From Gimesia sp. (lineage in GTDB: Bacteria > Planctomycetota > Planctomycetia > Planctomycetales > Planctomycetaceae), in the NCBI GenBank assembly GCA_002706765.1, contig PAJV01000018.1:62001-126000 (forward strand): a DNA stretch of 64,000 bases. Reading direction: 5' to 3'. A program made the translations under genes and the position numbers. The notes beneath the pieces are model-generated. The model saw only the letters and a program-made list of their open reading frames with translations. It searched no databases and had not been told where the DNA came from. Below, piece after piece: positions 45,578-54,116 of this stretch; position 1 is the first letter of the stretch; every line of letters starts with the position of its first letter.

Positions 45578-47029
45578 ATGCAGAACCCACAACACCACGA
45601 TCTCAATGCTTTAAACCGGCGACGTTTTTTCGCTACCGGCGCCAGCGGTCTCGGTACGCTCGCCCTGGCATCGCTCATGAAACAGGATGGTCTGCTGGGG
45701 GCGGGGCAGCAACTGGCCCATTTTGCTCCCCGGGCAAAACGCTGCATCTACCTGTTCATGGAAGGCGGCCCGAGTCAGATGGATCTGTTCGATCCCAAAC
45801 CGCGTCTCAATGAACTCGACGGTCAGCCGATGCCCGAGTCCCTGCTCAAGGACATCAAGTTCGCGTTCATCCAGAAAGAAGCAGCCCGCATCATGGGCAG
45901 TCCCCGCACGTTCAAACGCTATGGCGAGTGTGGCATGGAACTCTCCGATCTGCTGCCTCACCTGAGTACCTGTGTCGATGATATTGCCTTGATTCGCTCC
46001 ATGCACTGTGAGCAGTTCAATCACCTGCCCGGCCAGTTGATGATGCTCTCCGGTTCCGATCTGCAGGGCCGCCCGACGTTGGGTTCCTGGTTGAATTATG
46101 GCCTGGGGAACGAATCAGAAAATCTGCCCGGTTATGTCGTACTGGCCACACTGGGGCGAGGCTTGCCTGGCGGAGCTTCCAGCTGGTCGAGCGGTTTTTT
46201 ACCGTCTCAGTATGCGGGCACGCTGTTTCGGAACCAGGGCAGCCCGGTCCTCAACCTGGCAAACCCGCCTGAAATCTCAAATGCAGCCCAGATGCGCAGC
46301 CTGCAGACGATCAATGAACTAAACGGCCTGCGTTATGAACAGATTGGTAATCCCGAAATCTCCAGCCGCATCAAAGCCTACGAACTTGCCTTCCGGATGC
46401 AGCAGACAGCGCCGGAACTGCTGGACCTTTCAGGAGAGACCAAAACCACGTTAGAGGAATATGGCGTCACGCGCGAAGAAGCATCGAAAAGCAGTACGTC
46501 CGGTTTCATGGGCTCGTATGCCCGCAACTGTCTGCTGGCACGCCGCATGGTGGAACGGGGCGTGCGGTTTGTTTCCCTGTTCCTCTCCACCTGGGATCAT
46601 CACAGTGCGCTCGACAGTGGCCTGGAGCGCTACACGAAAATTTCCGATCAACCCGTCGCGGCGTTGCTGAAGGATCTGAAGCAACGCGGCCTGCTGGACG
46701 AAACGCTGGTCGTCTGGGGAGGCGAATTCGGTCGCACACCCCTGGGCGAGAATCGAGTCAATTTCAAGAAAGTCACCGGCCGCGATCACCATCCCTACTC
46801 CTTCAGCATGTGGCTGGCCGGCGGCGGAATCAAGGGGGGACAGGTGATCGGCGAAACAGATGAAATCGGCTGGGGAGTCACTAAGGACCCGGTCCACGTC
46901 CACGATCTGCACGCCACAATTCTGAAACTGTTCGGACTGGATCACGAAAAACTGACCTACCGGTTCCAGGGTCGCGACTTCCGCCTGACTGATGTTTCCG
47001 GGAATATCGTCGAACAACTACTGGCATAA
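45578..47029 (+). CDS. DUF1501 protein, Tat-exported (cassette 3)
   Basis: A 483-residue DUF1501 protein. Tat signal NRRRFFATGASGLGTLALA; blocks YLFMEGGPSQMDLFDPKP, LMMLSGSDLQGRPTLGSWL, GVRFVSLFLSTWDHH, VVWGGEFGRTPLGEN and GRDHHPYSFSMWLAGGGIKG. It begins 2 bases after the PSD1 stop, and the hydrolase gene follows within 25 bases, so the three are very likely one transcript. Confidence 0.92.
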   Translation: MQNPQHHDLNALNRRRFFATGASGLGTLALASLMKQDGLLGAGQQLAHFAPRAKRCIYLFMEGGPSQMDLFDPKPRLNELDGQPMPESLLKDIKFAFIQKEAARIMGSPRTFKRYGECGMELSDLLPHLSTCVDDIALIRSMHCEQFNHLPGQLMMLSGSDLQGRPTLGSWLNYGLGNESENLPGYVVLATLGRGLPGGASSWSSGFLPSQYAGTLFRNQGSPVLNLANPPEISNAAQMRSLQTINELNGLRYEQIGNPEISSRIKAYELAFRMQQTAPELLDLSGETKTTLEEYGVTREEASKSSTSGFMGSYARNCLLARRMVERGVRFVSLFLSTWDHHSALDSGLERYTKISDQPVAALLKDLKQRGLLDETLVVWGGEFGRTPLGENRVNFKKVTGRDHHPYSFSMWLAGGGIKGGQVIGETDEIGWGVTKDPVHVHDLHATILKLFGLDHEKLTYRFQGRDFRLTDVSGNIVEQLLA

Positions 47030-47054
47030 TGCCAGACAGCAGGAAACCGCGTTC

Positions 47055-48962
47055 ATGCAGAAAATGTTAATCTTCCTGATTCTTTTTACCGGCTGTCTCA
47101 GCACCGCATATGCACAGTCGGAATACCGGGTTCTGCCGCGCGATTTCAACGCAGACAAAACAGAGCAGATGATGCGGGCTTATCTGCGTCAACAGGTCCA
47201 TGCTGCCATGGAGAAACGACGCAGTGAACTCGAGGCGGCATTGAAATCGGATAAAGCACTCGCCGCCTATCAACAACAGCGACGCGAAGCATTACAGCAG
47301 TCACTGGGAATACTGCCCGAACGCACAGCACTTAACCCGCAGACAATGGGTACCATTCAGCAACCCGGATTCACCGTTGAAAAAATTCTCTATGAAAGCC
47401 AGCCCGGCTTTCACGTGACTGCTAACCTGTATCGCCCCGAAGGAACAGGTCCGTTTCCTGCCATCCTGCACCCGGTCGGCCACAGTGAAAATGGAAAAGC
47501 CTACGAATCGTATCAGCGCGCCAATCGCCTGCTGGCACGACACGGGTTTATCGTACTCTGCTTCGATCCCATCGGTCAAGGAGAACGCAAACAGCTCCTC
47601 GATAAAAAGGGAACGCCGCACCATCGGGGAAGTCACGAACATCAGGAGTTGGGCGTTGCTCCGATCCTGCTCGGACGCAGCCTGGGAAGCTATATGCTGT
47701 GGGATGGTGTCCGCGGCATCGATTATCTCTGCAGTCGTCCTGACGTGGATCAATCGCGTATCGGCTGCACCGGGAATTCAGGGGGCGGCAATCTGACCAG
47801 CTACCTGATGGCATTTGATGATCGCATCGTGGCGGCTGCCCCCGGTTGCTTCATGACCACGCATCGCTTCAAAAACGAGAGTCCCGGCCCAGGCGATGCC
47901 GAGCAGAACCTGTATGGACAGATCGGAGCTGGCTTCGATCATCCCGACTATATTCTCACACGTGCCCCCCAACCGACACTGATTCTCTCGGCAACCAGAG
48001 ACTTCGTCCCCATCGACGGCACCTGGGATGCCTATCGCCAGGCTAAACGTGTTTATACCCGGCTCGGTTATCCGGAACGCGTTGATCTGATCGAAGCCAA
48101 CGACAAACATGGATTCAGCCAGCGACTGCGTGAAGGTGCCGTACGGTTCTTTGCCCGCTGGTTGCAGAAGAGACATCTGGAAGCGTTCGAAGTCGACGAC
48201 TCCCCGGTTCTGACTGATCAGGAGTTGCAGGTCACGCTGCAAGGCCAGGTACTCAAGCTGCAACATGAACGCAGCCTGTTTGATCTGTTCACCGACTACG
48301 AAAAACAGTTAGCCGAAAACCGCCCTCCCCTCACACGAGAGCTTGTGCGGCAGGTGACAGGTATCCGCACACTGCAAGATCTGCCGGAGCCTGGTATCAA
48401 GCGATTCGAAAACAAAAAGTCTACAAACTCACCCCAGCGTCTCATTCTGACACCGGAACCTGGCATCCAGTTGCCCGCACTCTACTGGTCTCAGGGGAAT
48501 GAAACACCCATTCTGATCGCACCGTCTGCAGGCATGAATTCCAGCGTCAAAACAGCGGAACAGCTCAACAGCCAGGGACATCCTGTATTGATCGTGGAAG
48601 TGCGAGATACGGGTGAAACCAAAACCAGGAACTGGCGTTTTCCCGGTGCGGACTATTATATATCCCATATGCTGGGACGTTGCTGGCTGGGCATGCAGGC
48701 CGAAGATTTACTTGTTTCCGCCCGCTGGCTGCAGTCACAACACAAGGCGAACCAGGTGGAACTTCATTCGGAGGGCGAACTCGTCCCCGCGGCCCTGCAT
48801 GCTGCGGCACTGGAACCCAAACTGATCTCTCAACTGCAATGGGATGAAGGGCTGAATCCGTGGCATGAACTGCTGACATCACGCGAAGCATTCCCTCACC
48901 TGCATCTTGCCGTTCAGAACGTACTGTCGTACTACGATTTACCTGACCTCAAAAAACTTTAA
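47055..48962 (+). CDS. secreted alpha/beta-hydrolase (acetyl xylan esterase-like)
   Basis: About 635 residues with signal peptide (MQKMLIFLILFTGCLSTAYA). The alpha/beta-hydrolase core (about 90-380) has FPAILHPVGHSENGK, LCFDPIGQGERKQL, nucleophile Ser in CTGNSGGGNLTSYL, acid region ATRDFVPIDGTWD and a late His in NDKHGFSQRLREG. A second half (about 400-635) is hydrolase-like without an evident nucleophile. Deacetylation of polysaccharide is plausible from context. ATG 47055 is used because the signal peptide starts there; a longer frame overlaps the DUF1501 gene. Confidence 0.87.
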   Translation: MQKMLIFLILFTGCLSTAYAQSEYRVLPRDFNADKTEQMMRAYLRQQVHAAMEKRRSELEAALKSDKALAAYQQQRREALQQSLGILPERTALNPQTMGTIQQPGFTVEKILYESQPGFHVTANLYRPEGTGPFPAILHPVGHSENGKAYESYQRANRLLARHGFIVLCFDPIGQGERKQLLDKKGTPHHRGSHEHQELGVAPILLGRSLGSYMLWDGVRGIDYLCSRPDVDQSRIGCTGNSGGGNLTSYLMAFDDRIVAAAPGCFMTTHRFKNESPGPGDAEQNLYGQIGAGFDHPDYILTRAPQPTLILSATRDFVPIDGTWDAYRQAKRVYTRLGYPERVDLIEANDKHGFSQRLREGAVRFFARWLQKRHLEAFEVDDSPVLTDQELQVTLQGQVLKLQHERSLFDLFTDYEKQLAENRPPLTRELVRQVTGIRTLQDLPEPGIKRFENKKSTNSPQRLILTPEPGIQLPALYWSQGNETPILIAPSAGMNSSVKTAEQLNSQGHPVLIVEVRDTGETKTRNWRFPGADYYISHMLGRCWLGMQAEDLLVSARWLQSQHKANQVELHSEGELVPAALHAAALEPKLISQLQWDEGLNPWHELLTSREAFPHLHLAVQNVLSYYDLPDLKKL

Positions 48963-48995
48963 GACCGTCGAATTATTATCTCAGAGGATTTTCCC

Positions 48996-50324
48996 ATGTA
49001 TTTGATAAAACCTGCCTGCTGTTTTCTCACCGGCCTTCTGCTGCTCATGCCTGTCGGTCTGAATGCTGCAGAAACCAAACCGAATATCGTGTTGATCATG
49101 GCCGATGACGTCGGCAGTGATGCCATCGGATGTTACGGGGGGCGCAGCTATCCCACGCCGCACATCGATGCCCTCGCCAAGGGAGGCATGAAATTCAATC
49201 ATGGCTACGCCATGCCCGTCTGCCATCCGACACGGGTCTGCCTGATGACGGGCCGGTATCCCTTCCGCTTTGGCAAAGCCGGTTCGAAATGGGGAGATTA
49301 TCCGAGTGACGCCGAAGGCATTTCCATCGGCAATCGTATGCAGCAGGCCGGCTATGCCACGGCAGTCGCCGGAAAATGGCAGCTCTGTATGATGAAGAAT
49401 GATAAACAGCATCCCAGCCGCGTCGGTTTTGATGAATGGTGTCTTTTCGGCTGGCATGAGGGAGGTCGCTATCATCATCCCCTGATTTATCAGAACGGCG
49501 CTCTGCGGGATGACGCTTCCAGTCTGTACGGCCCTGAAGTCTATGCCGACTTCCTCATTGATTTCATGAAACGCAGCCACAAAGCGGGCAAACCTTTCTT
49601 TGCCTATTACCCGATGGCTCTCTGTCATGATGTGACTGATGATCTGAAGAATGAACATGTCGCATATTATAAATATGGACGCTGGATGACCTATGCTGAG
49701 ATGATGGCTTCGATGGATGATATGGTCGGCAAGGTGGTCGCTTCCCTGAATGAGATGGGTGTGCGTGACAATACGTTAATCATCTTCACCACCGACAACG
49801 GAACTCCGGGAGCCAGTTATCTGACTGTCAACGAGAACGGCAAAATGGTACGTCCCAAAGTAGTCTCGGTACAAAACGATAAAATCGTGCCTGGCGGCAA
49901 GGGGAAACTGGACGATACGGGAACCCGTGTACCGTTAATCGCGAACTGGCCCGGACACATCAAGGCGGGTACCGAGGTCGACGACATGGTGGACATGAGC
50001 GATTATCTGCCCACGGTTGCCGAGATCGCCGGGCTCAAGCAACCAGATGTTCCCCGCGATGGCATCAGTTTTGCGTCGGTTCTGTTTGGGAAACCTGAAC
50101 AGCGTCAGACTCGGGAATGGATCTACATTGAACTCCGAAACAAAAGCTGTGTCCGTTCACCGGAATGGAAACTGTACCAGGATGGACGGTTCTTTAACGT
50201 AGAACAGGATCCCGGCGAAAAGTCTCCGCTGAAATCAGATCAGCTGACCGGAACCGCAAAGCAGAAGCATGCCGCTCTGACAAGCGTCCTGAATGATCTG
50301 CAGGGTCCACTGCCCCAACCCTGA
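48996..50324 (+). CDS. sulfatase (type I, formylglycine)
   Basis: A 442-residue secreted arylsulfatase-like enzyme. Signal about 1-24; metal block VLIMADDVGSDAIGCYG; formylglycine site CHPTR in MPVCHPTRVCLMTGRYPF; AVAGKWQLCM; and IFTTDNGTPG. Length is that of a single-domain sulfatase. It closes the four-gene plus-strand group (PSD1, DUF1501, esterase, sulfatase), which suggests combined desulfation and deacetylation of a polysaccharide (inference). A strong hairpin follows. Confidence 0.93.
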   Translation: MYLIKPACCFLTGLLLLMPVGLNAAETKPNIVLIMADDVGSDAIGCYGGRSYPTPHIDALAKGGMKFNHGYAMPVCHPTRVCLMTGRYPFRFGKAGSKWGDYPSDAEGISIGNRMQQAGYATAVAGKWQLCMMKNDKQHPSRVGFDEWCLFGWHEGGRYHHPLIYQNGALRDDASSLYGPEVYADFLIDFMKRSHKAGKPFFAYYPMALCHDVTDDLKNEHVAYYKYGRWMTYAEMMASMDDMVGKVVASLNEMGVRDNTLIIFTTDNGTPGASYLTVNENGKMVRPKVVSVQNDKIVPGGKGKLDDTGTRVPLIANWPGHIKAGTEVDDMVDMSDYLPTVAEIAGLKQPDVPRDGISFASVLFGKPEQRQTREWIYIELRNKSCVRSPEWKLYQDGRFFNVEQDPGEKSPLKSDQLTGTAKQKHAALTSVLNDLQGPLPQP

Positions 50325-50366
50325 TGACAGGTGATTCTCCGGATTCCCTTGCGGACTGGTGAAATG

Positions 50367-50392
50367 GTCTCCCTGTCATGAGACAGGGAGAC
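50367..50392. terminator. bidirectional hairpin between sulfatase and histidine kinase genes
   Basis: Perfect 11-bp stem GTCTCCCTGTC / GACAGGGAGAC with a 4-base loop (ATGA), between two converging genes. No strong T-tract on either side, so termination may be factor-assisted. Confidence 0.75.
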
Positions 50393-50411
50393 GGTCCTTG
50401 CTGCGATCCGT

Positions 50412-51836
50412 TTAATCGGATTCCCGGGCTGCGATGATATGCGCCTTTGTGCCTTGTCCCGGGCTTGAATCCAGCCAGAACTTTCCATTGATGAGTGAAA
50501 GTCGATATTCAATATTACTCAGGCCCATTCCACCTGGCTCAGTTTTCTGCTGATCAAATTGCTGCAGATCGAAGCCGACCCCATCATCAGAGACCGTGAT
50601 CTCTAATTCCTGGTTCGATATTGAATGCATGCCGACCTGTGCGTGTGTGGCTTGAGCGTGTTTAACAACGTTAAACAGAATCTCGCGCACACATTCATAC
50701 AGGACAATTTTTGTCAGTTCCGCCTGCGGACTGACAGCCTGATCCAGATCCAGCGCGACAGTCAAATTGTACCGTTCCTGCATATTATGCGCCAGCCATT
50801 CCAATGCCATCGGCAGACCTTCTTCATGCAGTACGACCGGGTTCAGCTCAGCCGTCAGGGAACGGGTAACTTCGATACTCTGGTTCAACAGTTCATCCGC
50901 ACGCGCGAGTGTCAGTTTTTCTGATTCTGAATGGACTCCCTTCCTGGCGATTCCCAGATGAATTCGCACGCCGATCAGCAATTGCTGAAGATGGTCATGC
51001 AGAATATTGGCCAGTTGGCGACGTTCCTGCTGTGCAGCGACAGCCACTGCCCGTGACAGTTCGGCCTGCTTCTTTTCGCCCTGCTTTCGCTCGCTGATAT
51101 CAGCAATAATGCCGGCAAAGATCTCAAACTGAGGCAGATCCGTCACCGACAGTTCGATCGGGATCAAAGTGCCATCACGATGAGAGGCCTGCAGTTCTCG
51201 TCGGGCTCCTACAATATAGGAAATCCCTGTTTCGAGGTACTGGGTGATAAACTGATCATGATGTTCGCGGATCGGATGTGGTGTGAGTAAACTGACATTC
51301 TGCCCGATGATTTCAGCAGCCGAATATCCAAACATCTTTTCTGCGGCTGAATTAAATGACTGGATTATTCCCCGGCGGTTTATCGTAATGACCGCTTCGA
51401 TAGCCGATTCGACAATCGCATTCAGTTGAGCCTGTGTCTGACGTAATTTGCTGGAGACAGCCCGCTCGGTTCGAATACGCTGAACGGAATTCCGGAACAG
51501 TTCACGATCGATCGGTTTAATGAAGTAATCAGCAATCTCATTTCGGAATGCGAGAACCATACTCTGCACTTCTGAGCGTGATGTAATGATCATCAACTCT
51601 GCATTCTTCGCCTGTTGCTGAATTTCGGGGAGAAATTCGTCTGTATTTCCATCGGGCAATTCATGTTCCAGAATGATCAGAAAGTAATCCGACCAGTTTT
51701 CCCGGCTCATCAACTGTTCCCGGGTTTCCACAGCATCAACCTGAAATCCTTCGGCTGAAATAATCTGGATGATCTGCAAGCGCGATTCCGGATCAGGCTC
51801 GGCCAGCAGTACAGATAACCTCTCTTGATCTGACAT
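50412..51836 (-). CDS. hybrid histidine kinase: pseudo-receiver, FixL-like PAS, HisKA_3/HATPase
   Basis: A 474-residue cytoplasmic sensor kinase. Residues 1-125 form a receiver fold in which the phospho-acceptor Asp is Glu57 (LIILEHELPDG), with Lys107 kept. Residues about 135-250 are PAS; it has REHHD (His193) and IVGARR (Arg213) where FixL has its haem-binding His and oxygen-sensing Arg. The dimerisation helix has His280 in LANILHDHLQQL (HisKA_3, NarX/DesK type), and the ATPase shows NVVKHA (N389), SDDGVGFD and GGMGLSNI. Likely partner is the NarL-type regulator 1.4 kb upstream. Haem binding is inference. Confidence 0.9.
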   Translation of the reverse strand: MSDQERLSVLLAEPDPESRLQIIQIISAEGFQVDAVETREQLMSRENWSDYFLIILEHELPDGNTDEFLPEIQQQAKNAELMIITSRSEVQSMVLAFRNEIADYFIKPIDRELFRNSVQRIRTERAVSSKLRQTQAQLNAIVESAIEAVITINRRGIIQSFNSAAEKMFGYSAAEIIGQNVSLLTPHPIREHHDQFITQYLETGISYIVGARRELQASHRDGTLIPIELSVTDLPQFEIFAGIIADISERKQGEKKQAELSRAVAVAAQQERRQLANILHDHLQQLLIGVRIHLGIARKGVHSESEKLTLARADELLNQSIEVTRSLTAELNPVVLHEEGLPMALEWLAHNMQERYNLTVALDLDQAVSPQAELTKIVLYECVREILFNVVKHAQATHAQVGMHSISNQELEITVSDDGVGFDLQQFDQQKTEPGGMGLSNIEYRLSLINGKFWLDSSPGQGTKAHIIAARESD

Positions 51837-51890
51837 GATTCTGTCTCTTTAAGCCATTACGGTATCAGGGGTGATTCAGCCTGTGATATA

Positions 51891-52067
51891 TTAATTGTGA
51901 GCGAAGATACTCTGGGGGTTTCCCCTATGAAATAACGGCTGATTCTCCGATTTCACAAATGCCACTGCTTGTATAAGCTGATCATCACTGGCATCCCGTG
52001 ACAAATCAGAGACAGCGAGATTGACAGTCTGTCGAATCTGTATTTTCAGTCTGTTTTCCTGATTCAT
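51891..52067 (-). CDS. doubtful small ORF upstream of histidine kinase
   Basis: A 58-codon frame (MNQENRLKIQIRQTVNLAVS...) with plausible composition, ending 54 bases before the kinase gene on the same strand. No homology is recognised, no ribosome site is clear, and its end overlaps operator copy 2, which speaks against it. Listed so that it can be checked. Confidence 0.2.
   Translation of the reverse strand: MNQENRLKIQIRQTVNLAVSDLSRDASDDQLIQAVAFVKSENQPLFHRGNPQSIFAHN
51912..51928. promoter_or_regulatory. GGG/CCC palindromic operator candidate, copy 2 (histidine kinase)
   Basis: Right half CCCTAT perfect; left half CTGGGG differs from ATAGGG at two positions; core GGGGGTTTCCCC. Located about 76 bases upstream of the histidine kinase start and 290 bases before the BON gene on the other strand. 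Suggests autoregulation of the two-component system. Confidence 0.55.
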
Positions 52068-52217
52068 TATCTCAACAACCCTGATGTTCCTGCAGTCGAA
52101 AACAAGCGTAACGACAATCAGACCACTAAATATCCTGATTTCACGGAAACGACCCTGCCACGATCTTAAAATACCTGTTTTCGTTGCCAGAATCATACTG
52201 CCTGAAAGGAGAATGCG

Positions 52218-52487
52218 GTGAAACTGCAGAACAAACCTCGAATTCCGTTACACTCCCATTCGGACCTGCAGCTCACATCACAGATAAGAAGGAGATTGCA
52301 GTCTACAGGATATGCAGGCCTGACTTCAATCTGGATTGAAGTCCACTCCGGAGAAGTTTTTCTGGAAGGAACAGTTGACTCTTATTTCCTGAAGCAGATG
52401 GCACAGGTGAGAGTCCTGGCAATGAGCGATGTCAGAAAAGTTTATAATACGATCATAGTGAGCTCGCCGGGCCCGTGTCCAAAATAA
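52218..52487 (+). CDS. BON-domain protein
   Basis: An 89-residue soluble protein forming one BON domain (about 18-82): SQIRRRLQSTGYAGLTSIWI, GEVFLEGTVDSYFLKQMA, VRKVYNTIIV. BON domains occur in osmotic and envelope stress proteins and may bind lipids. The start is GTG at 52218: AAAGGAG lies 7 bases upstream, while the nearby ATG at 52213 hits a stop at once. No signal peptide, so it is probably cytoplasmic. It converges with the rhodanese-like gene. Confidence 0.8.
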   Translation: MKLQNKPRIPLHSHSDLQLTSQIRRRLQSTGYAGLTSIWIEVHSGEVFLEGTVDSYFLKQMAQVRVLAMSDVRKVYNTIIVSSPGPCPK

Positions 52488-52554
52488 TATAAGCCACTGC
52501 CCAGCCAGGAACCGCGACTACTCAGAGAGAAAAGTCGCTCATCTGGTTGAGACG

Positions 52555-52648
52555 GCTTCGCATCACCTTTAATCATAGCGACTCTCAAGCTATCATTCTC
52601 GGTCCAATTGATCCTTGAGACGCTACAGTAAATCGAGACACAGTCTAA
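52555..52648 (-). repeat. 94-bp dispersed repeat, copy A
   Basis: Aligns without gaps to 57314-57407 over 94 bases with 67 identical positions. Best conserved blocks are CATAGCGNCTCTCAA, GAGACGCT and GACACAGTNTAA. On the minus strand it begins at the stop codon of the rhodanese-like gene (the stop lies inside the repeat), so it would be the start of that 3' untranslated region. AGCGACTC pairs with GAGACGCT with one mismatch, so a hairpin is possible. Confidence 0.75.
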
Positions 52649-52992
52649 TAACGGATTCTCGATGCGCCATATTCAATCGGCAGTTGAGCAGCCCGCCAGT
52701 CTATTTTTCCCGGCTCATAGTCGAAAACAGTCTGATATCCCAGTTCCAGGAGACACATTGCTGCCTGGCCTGACTGATGGCATTCATAATTCAGGCTGTA
52801 GACCACAATGGTATTGCTGCGATCAGGAATCAGACGCAATACACGCTCATTGAAGAAATCGCTCAGTGGCACATTGATGGCCTGGGGAAGATGATAATCC
52901 TGATATGCAATCTCGGGTAATACCTCGACCAGCTTGAGGTCCAGGCAGGTGTTCAAGAGATCCTGTAACTCATTTCTGCTGATGGTCACCAT
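52645..52992 (-). CDS. rhodanese-like protein lacking the usual first cysteine
   Basis: About 115 residues of rhodanese fold: VEVLPEIAYQDYHLPQAINVP is the substrate-entry segment (LPEIAYQDYHLPQAINVP), followed by NTIVVYSLNYECHQSGQAA and MCLLELGYQTVFDYEPG. The active-site loop has Ser where many relatives have Cys (VVYC), but a Cys four residues on is kept, so sulfur-transfer activity is uncertain. The ATG at 52992 is preferred to a GTG two codons earlier, with AGGA upstream. Operator copy 3 lies about 145 bases upstream and repeat copy A directly 3'. Confidence 0.78.
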   Translation of the reverse strand: MVTISRNELQDLLNTCLDLKLVEVLPEIAYQDYHLPQAINVPLSDFFNERVLRLIPDRSNTIVVYSLNYECHQSGQAAMCLLELGYQTVFDYEPGKIDWRAAQLPIEYGASRIRY

Positions 52993-53135
52993 TAACACGC
53001 GATCCTGATAACTGAAGTGAAGTACCTGAAGAGAATTCCCTCACACTAACTCTGTTTTCAGTTTAACAGCCAGAACTGAAAGCTATCTATCGGGTTAAGG
53101 ATGTGTTAATTACCGGGTAAATTTCGATTGACCCT

Positions 53136-53152
53136 ATCGGGAAATACCCTAT
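53136..53152. promoter_or_regulatory. GGG/CCC palindromic operator candidate, copy 3 (rhodanese-like gene)
   Basis: ATCGGG-AAATA-CCCTAT; left half has one mismatch to ATAGGG. An additional CCCTAT lies just to the left (53132-53137), giving tandem half sites. It sits about 145 bases upstream of the rhodanese-like gene and beyond the 3' end of the response regulator gene. Confidence 0.6.
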
Positions 53153-53208
53153 TGAATCCCCGCCAGCTCCCAACACCCCAGAACAAAAAGCCAGATACAC
53201 TGCAGTTA

Positions 53209-53874
53209 TCAGTTTTTTTCCAGGACCCATTGAATTGCATGGCGAGTCAACGCGGTCGCGTTTTCCAGATTCAGTTTGTGTTTGATGTTCTCCCGATACG
53301 TCTCTACCGTTTTAGCACTTAAGTTCAGTTTCTGAGCAATCGAACGTGTCGTTTCGCCTTCCCCGATCTGCTCAAACACTTCCAGTTCACGATCTGAGAG
53401 TCGTTCGATGGGAGACTGATCGGAATAGTTATCTGAGCCGATAGATCGACAGATCATGCGTTCTGTCGCCTCGGGACTCAAAAATACTTTTCCTTTTAAG
53501 ACCTGGTAAATCGCTTTTATCAACTGTTCCGGTGCCTGCTGCTTGTTTACAAATCCCAGGGCACCAGCGCGCAGTGATCGCTCTGCAAATAAAGTTTCAT
53601 CATGCATAGACACGGTCAGCATCTTAATTTGACTGAACTGGGCTTTGATATCTTTGATTAATTCCAGTCCGCTGCCATCTTTCAGTGAAATATCAATGAT
53701 CATCAGGTCTGGTGGATGCTCCATGATTTGCCGGATGGCATCAACTTTACTGTCGGCCTGTCCACACACTTCCAGGTCATCCTGATGTTCAATCAGTCGT
53801 GAATATCCTTCCCGGACGATGGGGTGATCATCGACGATCATCACCTTTACCTTCTGCTGTTTGGAATGGTTCAT
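53209..53874 (-). CDS. NarL/FixJ-family response regulator
   Basis: A 221-residue DNA-binding response regulator. The receiver (about 8-125) has acidic pair Asp15/Asp16, phospho-acceptor Asp61 (LMIIDISLKDG), Thr87/Ser89 and Lys111. The LuxR-type helix-turn-helix is at about 155-215 (LSDRELEVFEQIGEGETTRSI, split as ELEVFEQIGEGETTR; LSAKTVETYRENIKHKL). It lies in the same locus and strand as the hybrid kinase and is its most likely partner. I propose it binds the GGG/CCC palindromes found here, by analogy with DosR, also of this family. Confidence 0.92.
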   Translation of the reverse strand: MNHSKQQKVKVMIVDDHPIVREGYSRLIEHQDDLEVCGQADSKVDAIRQIMEHPPDLMIIDISLKDGSGLELIKDIKAQFSQIKMLTVSMHDETLFAERSLRAGALGFVNKQQAPEQLIKAIYQVLKGKVFLSPEATERMICRSIGSDNYSDQSPIERLSDRELEVFEQIGEGETTRSIAQKLNLSAKTVETYRENIKHKLNLENATALTRHAIQWVLEKN

Positions 53875-53965
53875 TTACTGATTTCTAATACCAATGCTCG
53901 AACTGTAAAGTGAGGACACTCAACCATGGTTGGCCAGACACAGAAACCAGGCCAGGCTGCATCCG

Positions 53966-53980
53966 AGTGCACTTTGCACT
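53966..53980. promoter_or_regulatory. palindrome upstream of response regulator gene
   Basis: AGTGCA-CTT-TGCACT, perfect 6-bp arms with a 3-base spacer, about 92 bases upstream of the regulator's start. It differs from the GGG/CCC palindrome, so the regulator gene may be controlled by something else. The surrounding gap (53875-54116) holds no gene. Confidence 0.4.
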
Positions 53981-54116
53981 AAATGAGTATACCCGTCGAT
54001 TTGCTGCACCGGGAAGCGCAGGCTCTACCGATTCCGAAGTAAATTCTCTGAAAAAACAACACGCTTAAGATCACGCTTTTGTAGAATCACGCGGAGAGGC
54101 CGAAATCGAATCACAG

